Origin: Chara braunii
Lineage: Eukaryota; Streptophyta; Charophyceae; Charales; Characeae
Direction of reading: 5' to 3'
Length of the DNA: 24,270 nt
Assembly: GCA_003427395.1 (NCBI GenBank)
Contig: BFEA01000190.1
Location: 1,771,680 to 1,795,949, forward strand
Shown: positions 18,931-24,270 of the stretch, in pieces
How the letters are laid out: every line of letters starts with the position of its first letter
Numbering within the stretch: the stretch's first letter is position 1
The notes under the pieces: generated by a model
Databases searched by the model: none
What the model was told of the DNA's origin: nothing
Seen by the model: only the letters and a program-made list of their open reading frames with translations
Translations under genes and position numbers: made by a program

Positions 18931-20006
18931 CACAAGTCGAGCACGCAAGTGTGGGGGCGTAGCTGATGCCCTAGTTTTCCTAGCGCCTCCTTATGATCTC
19001 TGGCACTCAATGGGTCGATGTTAAACAAGGCCAGCGTCGTCAAGGCACTTGTCCTTTTCCACATAATGTTGATGCATTCATCAACGCCCCGAGGGCTTTT
19101 TTTGCCTTTGGCGCGATCTCCACTGATCACCGAAAGGACGACACGCTTTCACTCTGCCGGGAAATGCTGGTCGTTGACGAGGGCCGCTGTTCTCTTGATG
19201 TTGTTGTCGTGTTGACACCCGAGAAACTGAGGGCACTCGTTGACGTATGTGATGTCCGTGAAAAATTTCCTGCTCTCGTTCCAAAGCTTGTCGTCGAGAC
19301 CTCTGTCCTTGAACTCTTCGAACAGTTGCTTCTTGGACCCGAAGAACGTGGAGTTGGCATTCCACTCCCGCTTATCCATTTCCTCGTACTTAAACTCCAC
19401 GTAGTGCCACAACCTCAGCATAATCCGGTCCATTTTTATTATGTCGACCATCTCCTTGACACTGAACTTCCCCTGCTCGGCCAACTTTTTGCTACTCGTT
19501 TGAACCCACACGACATTAAGGTTCAAGACGTCATTCAACAACCTTTTCTTCTCGCGGTCCATCAAGTCCACCAATTCTTTCCAGCAGTGGACATCTGGCT
19601 CTGGAACTTGGACGTAGAAAGTTTTCTCCTCCGCGCCTTTCTTTGGCTTCCCCCTGCCCTTTTTCAACGACGGGTCGTCCACCTTCACGTACCAGACGTG
19701 TTTCTTCAGCCCCTGGCTGTCAGTCACAGTGGAGAGTCCTGGCTTGGCCACCTCCTCATGGGTGGGCGGCTTTTCAGTCCAATGCTGGGCGTAGGAAGCA
19801 AGGAGTTTCCCTTTCGACCACTCCTCATAGAACTTCAACCCCAAAGCGAAGACGGAGTCATCTGCCATGACCAGCGGGAGGTAGTATCGAAGTTTCTCAG
19901 CCCATTCCTTTCTTTTCTTTGCTTCCGTTGAGAGGTTCCAGATAGGCGTGTACAGCGTCTTCTTCATTGCCAACGCCATGAGCCGCACCCACTTTCGCAC
20001 CTCGTT
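18931..20006 (-). other. Uncharacterised middle region of the large decayed gene
   Basis: About 350 residues follow the ParB-like part in one frame (TAG at 20007 before it, TGA at 19149 within it). It is rich in Lys, Glu, Trp and Asp, probably largely helical, for example RKWVRLMALAMKK, FYEEWSKGKLLASYAQHW and RIMLRLWHYVEFKYEEMDKREW. I recognise no domain or catalytic motif. After 19149 the frame continues with LFNIDPLSARDHKEAL and RPHTCVLDLCGAVDRAQRD, which may already belong to the next domain. Confidence 0.35.
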
Positions 20007-20620
20007 CTATTTCTTCAAGGCATTGCCGAGCACCACACGCGGTTTGCCCTTAATTTTCCAGATATTGCAAATGTCCCGCATACACAAAACCTGCAAGTGC
20101 GGTGGATTCTTCTTGTCTTTCATGCTGTCTTCGCAGCTGACATGGGCGTAGCCGTTGAACTCGTCGTCAGGGAAGTAGATCGGTCTGAACGGCCATTTAC
20201 AGAAGTTGTAGTAATCAAACACTGGATGGTCTTTCACCATCATTCCGCCCTCACGTTATGCTGTCCACACACAGGATAATACCAGTATTTCTCCGGGTGT
20301 GAGCTGTCGAAGTCAGTAGGCAGCACGCGCACAGCAGGTTCGCCGTTCTCTGGAGGCGCGACGATTGGAGCGAGAACGAAAATGGGCTTCGTGTATCTCA
20401 TGTCTTTACGTTCGTAGCAGTCGATCATAGCCGACGCGATGGTATCAACAAGGAACTCGTCCAAGGATCGGTGGTTGTATGCGTCTTCCCAGTCTGGAAT
20501 AGCTTATATTCTTTCAGGATGGATGTGCAACACGACGACCTTCTGCACCCTTATCTGCATCTCGAGGAAGAACGCATTGTCGAGGTTAAAGACGTTGAGG
20601 TTAATCTCCACGTCGTCATC
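20007..20620 (-). other. ParB/sulfiredoxin-fold-like domain of the large decayed gene
   Basis: The pattern is a beta strand VVVLHIHPERI, a helix region NHRSLDEFLVDTIASAM, strand KPIFVLAPIV, then YYPVCGQHNVRA (GQHN at 20255-20266) followed after the frame change by the strand PFRPIYFPDDEF. This matches the ParB N-terminal fold: an R-x-L-D helix, PI-V strand, G-E/Q-H-R-x-x-A motif and a final strand before an N/S-rich segment. The usual Arg of that motif is Asn here. TAA at 20504 and loss of one base near 20243 break it. Family knowledge: such domains bind nucleotides or DNA, and in phages and bacteria are often fused to DNA methyltransferases. The assignment is by eye. Confidence 0.5.
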
Positions 20621-21433
20621 CCCCTCCCCGCTGTCGCCCTCGTCTGCTTTCTTCCCCCTCGATGATTTCGCCCTTTTCCCGGAAGACTCACCGGTTCTTC
20701 GTTGTGTCGACGAGTCTTTTGGCATTTCATCCCCACCTCCAACCCTTTTCCTCTTCTCAACGGAACCGCCCTCTCGTGTTCTTGGCGTCCGAGCACTCCC
20801 TCCTACCTTTCTCTGCCTTTTCGAAGCACCTAGTCCCTCTCGCTCTTCCTCATCCGGCAAGTTGCGCTTACCTCCCGACTGAGTCTTTTCAGCCGATCTC
20901 TCACGGAACAGCCCCTGCTCGGACACCTCCTCCTCACCGGCGACGTTCCCACTTGCTTCTCGTTCCTGGCTCAACTCCGTCTGCAGTTCCTCCGGCGCTG
21001 GTCGGGCCCGGCGAGTCGTCTCATCTGACCCACGCACCTCTCGAACCTGCGGACCACCCGCTCGATCTCAAGGCGAAACCTCGGCCACCTGCATGCCACA
21101 AACGAACGAACCGATCCTTTCGACCAGACCACGAGGAGTCGTCGATTCTGATCCCTGTCGCAACCGTTCGCCATCGCCGCCTCCATGTGGCGTTGACTCC
21201 CCAAGCAAACTGTGGCGGCAAGATACATGCAAGCCCGGTTTCAAAGGAGCACGCGGATGGTTGTCCTCCGAGTCGTCTGACACGCCCACCTCTTGATCAG
21301 GAGGCGTAGCTGGCAGGCCACCCTGACTTCCCATCTCCCTTTCAGAGCACTCTCCTCCCGCGAACCCAACAGGACCACTGATCGATGTTCCAGGTCCGAC
21401 GTCCACGGCACTGACAGAGGTACCAGATTTCGC
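20621..21433 (-). other. Charged low-complexity linker of the large decayed gene
   Basis: In the same frame as the N-terminal module, this segment is rich in Glu, Lys, Arg, Ser and Gly. It has basic clusters that could be nuclear localisation signals (VEKRKRVGGG, GKRAKSSRGKK) and an acidic run (EGDSGEGDDDVEI style) just before the ParB-like part. TGA at 21068-21070 interrupts it. It looks like a disordered spacer. Confidence 0.45.
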
Positions 21434-21958
21434 CTAGACCTCGAGGAAGTCTGTGACGTGAACGACCTCGTCGTGCCCCGGCGCTAGCGGGAGAAAGTGA
21501 GGCAAAGATATCGCACGACGACCGTACCCGCCGAAGATCCTCCTGACAACCTTGCATCCCTTTGCGATGCCGTCGACAGAACAATCACTTTTGTAATGCT
21601 TCTTCAAAGTAAACTTGAAATTGTATTCGCCATCGTCGACCCACTGGATGATGGACCCTGCGAGACGCGTTCTGTCGGCGCAAACGGCGACGAACAAGAG
21701 CGGCCCGCACGGTGGTTGCAACGGGTCGGAGCCGTCCTGGCTCGCCCTGTCCAAATACCAGACGCATTTGCTGTAGTCGCACCACAAGTTTTGAGCACGT
21801 CGTTCTTCCTCCCCACCTCCAGCTCCCCGACTCGTTTCCCTTGTCGGTGACGACGTCGTCCCTCGACGCTCCTCTCCGTGCGGGGAGGAACCACCAGCGG
21901 AGCGGCCTCGTCCGTGTGAAGCCATTCCCTGAAACACACGGAGGAAATGAACCCACAT
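21434..21958 (-). other. N-terminal module of the large decayed gene
   Basis: Two in-frame ATGs are candidates: 21956-21958 and 21923-21925. The second follows TGTTTCAGGG, which would also suit a splice acceptor closing a 5' leader intron. The first 45 residues or so are Gly/Ser/Arg-rich (MASHGRGRSAGG). Then comes a globular-looking part with LWCDYSKCVWYLD, GPLLFVAVCAD and EYNFKFTLKKHYKSDC. I do not recognise it. TAG at 21434-21436 ends the open stretch, and the same frame continues beyond. Confidence 0.45.
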
Positions 21959-22721
21959 TCACTCAGAACAGTCAGCACGTCCCAACATCAACCACGACCC
22001 ACAGCACGTATTCTGTTATTGGTCACCCGGACTCCAAAAGAACGAAGTTCAGTCATAGTTAGACGACAGTGGTCCACAAGCCTGCACGTTTCGGATGAAT
22101 CCGAGGCATCGTGAGCCATCCTCGTCACACTGCCCTTAAGAGAATGAATGGTCGAAAACGAAGACCGCGGGATAGATCGGATACATCCGAAGCAGGCGCA
22201 GTCGAAAAAACGATGTCGCATAGGCACCTGCACCAAGAAAAGCAACACCTCGCAAGAAGGCCCTAGAACGCTGATACGGCAGACGAAGACGAATACGTTG
22301 TCATCCGAAGTCGACAAGTGGATCGTAAAGTCCGCCGTTGTAGTTCGAATGAATCCGAGTTCCAAAGTGGTGTGGACCTCCCCTTGTCGGCCCGTACCGA
22401 ACTCGAGTTTTCTTGTCCTTCTGAGTCGGTAACGGTTGTGACTCGGATGCATCCGAAATCGAACAGCGCGGTTCAGAGACGGTCGTCCACAAGAGGTCAT
22501 CTACAGCACGTGTTTTCGTCACCGACCTGCGAGCACTGGGTTAACCCTATCCTGCCGGAGGTTCGGTTCGGTTGAACCTGAACTTCGCAAATGTGGCTTG
22601 GATTAATCCGAGACGGGGACCGGCGAATGGACCCCGCGGTCTGTTTACGCCCATCCAGCCATCCGAGCTTCCGTTATTCCCCAGCTGTCGTCGGGTCCAA
22701 CCGAATTTCGCATGGTGTGTC
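21959..22721. promoter_or_regulatory. Upstream region of the large decayed gene with palindrome cluster 3
   Basis: No gene is supported here. Exact palindromes are at 22092-22103, 22178-22189 and 22444-22455; one-mismatch copies are at 22346-22357 and 22599-22610. They begin 134 bp upstream of the ATG at 21958 and continue for about 520 bp at spacings of 86-168 bp. Position alone suggests regulatory or protein-binding sites. I saw no clear TATA box. Confidence 0.5.
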
Positions 22722-22778
22722 TTCGTCCTTGAGTGTTTAAGACGGGTGTTTTCGTCCTTGAGTGTTTAAGACGGGTGT
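22722..22778. repeat. Direct tandem repeat, 2 x 29 bp
   Basis: TTCGTCCTTGAGTGTTTAAG followed by ACGGGTGT occurs at 22722-22749 and 22751-22778. It directly abuts the first fold-back unit of the next array. Confidence 0.9.
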
Positions 22779-23660
22779 GGCCACGCATGTTCAAGACGTG
22801 ACACGTGGACGTTTGAGTGTGCCATCTGATCGGTGCGAGTGATCGCCAATGAAACGCATGCATTCTTGCTCTCGAAACTCCTTCATCTCGCCCCGATCAG
22901 ATGGCACACTCACACGTCCGCATGTGATGTCCTGAACATGCGTGGCCACGCTGATGGGCGTGGGGCTATATTGGAGCCTCGCATCCATTCTGCTGCCGTA
23001 TAGAGCCCCTTTGTCGCATAGAGCCCCGCATCCATCAGCGTGGCCAATCTTGTTCAGGACGTGACACGTGGACGTTTGAGTGTGCCATCTGATCGGTGCG
23101 AGTGATCGCCAATGAAACGCATGCATTCTTGCTCCCGAAACTCCTTCATCTCGCCCCGATCAGATGGCACACTCACACGTCCGCATGTCATGTCCTGAAC
23201 ATGCGTGGCCACGCTGATGGGTGCGGGGCTATATTGCAGCCTGGCATCCTTTCTGCTGCTGCATAGCGCCTCGCATCCATCAGCATGCGCACGCTTGTTC
23301 AGGAATTGACACGTGGACGTTTGACTGTGCCATCTGATCGGGGCGAGTGGTCGCCAATGGAACGAGATCCGCAAACGCACCCCGAGGTACGTTCACGAAA
23401 GAAACAGGCCAACGCATAAGACGAACGAAATAGAGGCGCTGAAGACAAACTAACGACGGGGACGAAGATGGTAGTTGAACACGACGACACACATGTCCAC
23501 GTGTCAAGTCGTGATCATGCGTGGCCACGCTGATGGGTGCGGGGCTCTATTCGACAACATTTTGTTGCCACATAGAGCCCCTCATCCATCAGCGAGCCCA
23601 CGCTTGTTCAGGACCTGCCACGTGGACGTGTAAGTGTGACATGTGATCGGGGCGAGTGGT
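22779..23660. repeat. Array of alternating fold-back (inverted) repeats with G-box cores
   Basis: Type 1 hairpins: 22779-22833 pairs with 22893-22947 (55-bp arms), and 23042-23100 with 23150-23210. A broken third has its left arm at 23289-23350 and a partial right arm at 23490-23525. Type 2 hairpins (GGCCACGCTGATGGG and its complement): 22944-22970 with 23018-23045, 23207-23234 with 23261-23290, and 23523-23554 with 23570-23602. Left arms of type 1 carry CACGTGG at 22802, 23065, 23310 and 23619. The region 23340-23490 is partly repeated at 23645-23760. Minus-strand open frames over it are translated repeats. Confidence 0.85.
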
Positions 23661-23771
23661 CGCCAATGGAACTAGATTCGCGAAAGCAGGCCGACGGAAA
23701 AGACGAACGACATAGAGGCACTAATAGAAAACTGACGACGATGGTGGTGGAACACGATGCTGTTGGTTCTG

Positions 23772-23854
23772 TCTCGTTCGTTTGTCTGCGCTTGTAAGTT
23801 ATGTTTGCAGACTTTGTGCGAACGACACAGACAAGCGCAGTGAAACGAACGAGA
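23772..23854. repeat. Hairpin with 24-bp arms
   Basis: The left arm TCTCGTTCGTTTGTCTGCGC... (23772-23795) and right arm (23831-23854) pair at 22 of 24 positions around a 35-bp loop. No poly(U) follows and no gene ends here, so a terminator role is not indicated. It may be another small fold-back element. Confidence 0.7.
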
Positions 23855-24210
23855 TAAAAGACAGAAAGAGAGATAAAGAGATAGCGAGAGAGAGAGAGAG
23901 CGACATAGAGGCGATCTCCGCCTTCATCACACGACCCAATCAAACGTCACGATCAAATGGCCCCGAACGTCATAGACTCCCTATCACACATCGAACTCAC
24001 GGAGAGAAATCCCTGTTGGATCACACGACACTGTTCGTTCGCGGCGACTGAACCCAATATAATCGCCACCGTGCGAATCCCGACTACAGATCGCGTACAT
24101 GTGTGGGCATTCTGACGGTCTACGGAAACCCAGCATGGCATGACTTTTCAGGTCGGTGGAGATGGCGAGAGAAAGAGAGAGAGGGAGAGAGGGAGCGAGA
24201 GAGAGCGAGA

Positions 24211-24270
<60 letters not shown>
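23855..24270. repeat. GA-rich tail and terminal GA microsatellite
   Basis: 23859-23905 is GA-rich (AGACAGAAAGAGAGATAAAG), similar in style to the 12.4-12.7 kb units. About 24160-24270 is a GA microsatellite that runs off the end of the window. Nothing recognisable lies between. Confidence 0.8.

Larger units (their letters stand above)
14191..21958 (-). pseudogene. Large decayed gene: ParB-like, methyltransferase-like and Ulp1 protease modules
   Basis: The minus strand holds one coding region of about 2,400 codons. From ATG 21958 (or 21925) to 20240 a single frame is broken only by stops at 21434, 21068 and 20504. After a 1-nt frame loss near 20243, the next frame runs to about 18,900 with stops at 20007 and 19149. 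After another frame change between about 18,790 and 18,930, a third frame runs to 15783 with stops at 18328 and 17395. Three plausible GT-AG introns then lead to the Ulp1 domain, itself cut by TGA at 14816. I treat it as one gene because the frames continue across the stops and the domains follow in order. It could be two adjacent genes, for example split at 17395. No transposase, terminal inverted repeats or target duplication were found. Confidence 0.6.

Noticed and set aside
18993-19931. 312-residue plus-strand frame opposite the middle region of the large gene
   Set aside because: The minus-strand frame is collinear with ParB-like sequence on one side and further coding on the other. The plus frame has no motif and no context, though it is long enough that I kept it in mind.
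14191-21958. Mutator-like (MULE) transposon carrying Ulp1
   Set aside because: No MULE transposase motif, terminal inverted repeats or target duplication could be found, although Ulp1 capture by MULEs is known in plants.
22779-23660. CRISPR array
   Set aside because: The repeats are inverted, long and irregularly spaced with repeated spacers; no cas genes and a eukaryotic context.
23772-23854. Rho-independent terminator
   Set aside because: No T-run after the hairpin, no gene ending there, and not a bacterial sequence.
22645-23943. Minus-strand frames with repeated MHAFHWRSLAPIRWH
   Set aside because: The repeated peptide is a translation of the fold-back repeats, and ends vary with each unit.

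Overview
This window looks like nuclear DNA from a plant-lineage eukaryote. A charophyte-type streptophyte alga such as Chara is my guess, not something the sequence proves. The reasons are plant-type L1 LINEs with a zf-RVT zinc finger at the C-terminus, GT-AG introns, long GA microsatellites, poly(A)-tailed retroposons, small inverted-repeat elements, and no compact operon-like gene layout. Two runs of unresolved bases (one N at 8659; 81 N at 13572-13652) point to a draft assembly.

Region by region: 1-6276 is a LINE block. An inverted fragment of the ORF2 3' part (304-939, minus) abuts a longer sense copy (940-about 5545) carrying an AP endonuclease, a reverse transcriptase and a zf-RVT tail, all broken by stops and frameshifts. 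It is followed by a 3' trailer with a hairpin and a poly(A) run. 6277-8998 holds tandem duplications, two back-to-back elements of about 600 bp with inverted termini (7376-7952 and 7968-8568), a target-duplication-flanked poly(A) insertion, and a 172-bp retroposon with a 13-bp target duplication that shares the LINE trailer's hairpin. 9934-11877 is a second, rearranged LINE. 11879-14190 is repeat-rich DNA with GA tracts.

14191-21958 (minus strand) is the most interesting part: one long decayed coding region of roughly 2,400 codons. Read in order it has an N-terminal unknown module, a charged linker, a ParB/sulfiredoxin-fold-like domain, an uncharacterised helical/charged region, a region resembling a DNA methyltransferase, an acidic then low-complexity region, and a C-terminal Ulp1 (C48) SUMO-protease domain. 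Most stops lie in one continuous frame, and the 3' part has plausible GT-AG introns. I see no transposase in it.

The strongest unexplained signal is a short palindrome, consensus CGGATNNATCCG (usually YTCGGATNNATCCGAR). It occurs 12 times exactly and at least 6 more times with one mismatch between 11.9 and 22.6 kb. The copies form three clusters: in the repeats downstream of the ParB-like/Ulp1 gene, inside its coding sequence, and just upstream of its start. 22.7-23.65 kb is an array of fold-back repeats carrying G-box (CACGTGG) cores, and the window ends in a GA microsatellite.

How the parts relate: the LINEs and the small elements are independent insertions. A link between the dispersed palindrome and the ParB-like gene is suggested only by co-location and by the known habit of ParB proteins of binding palindromic sites; it is a hypothesis.
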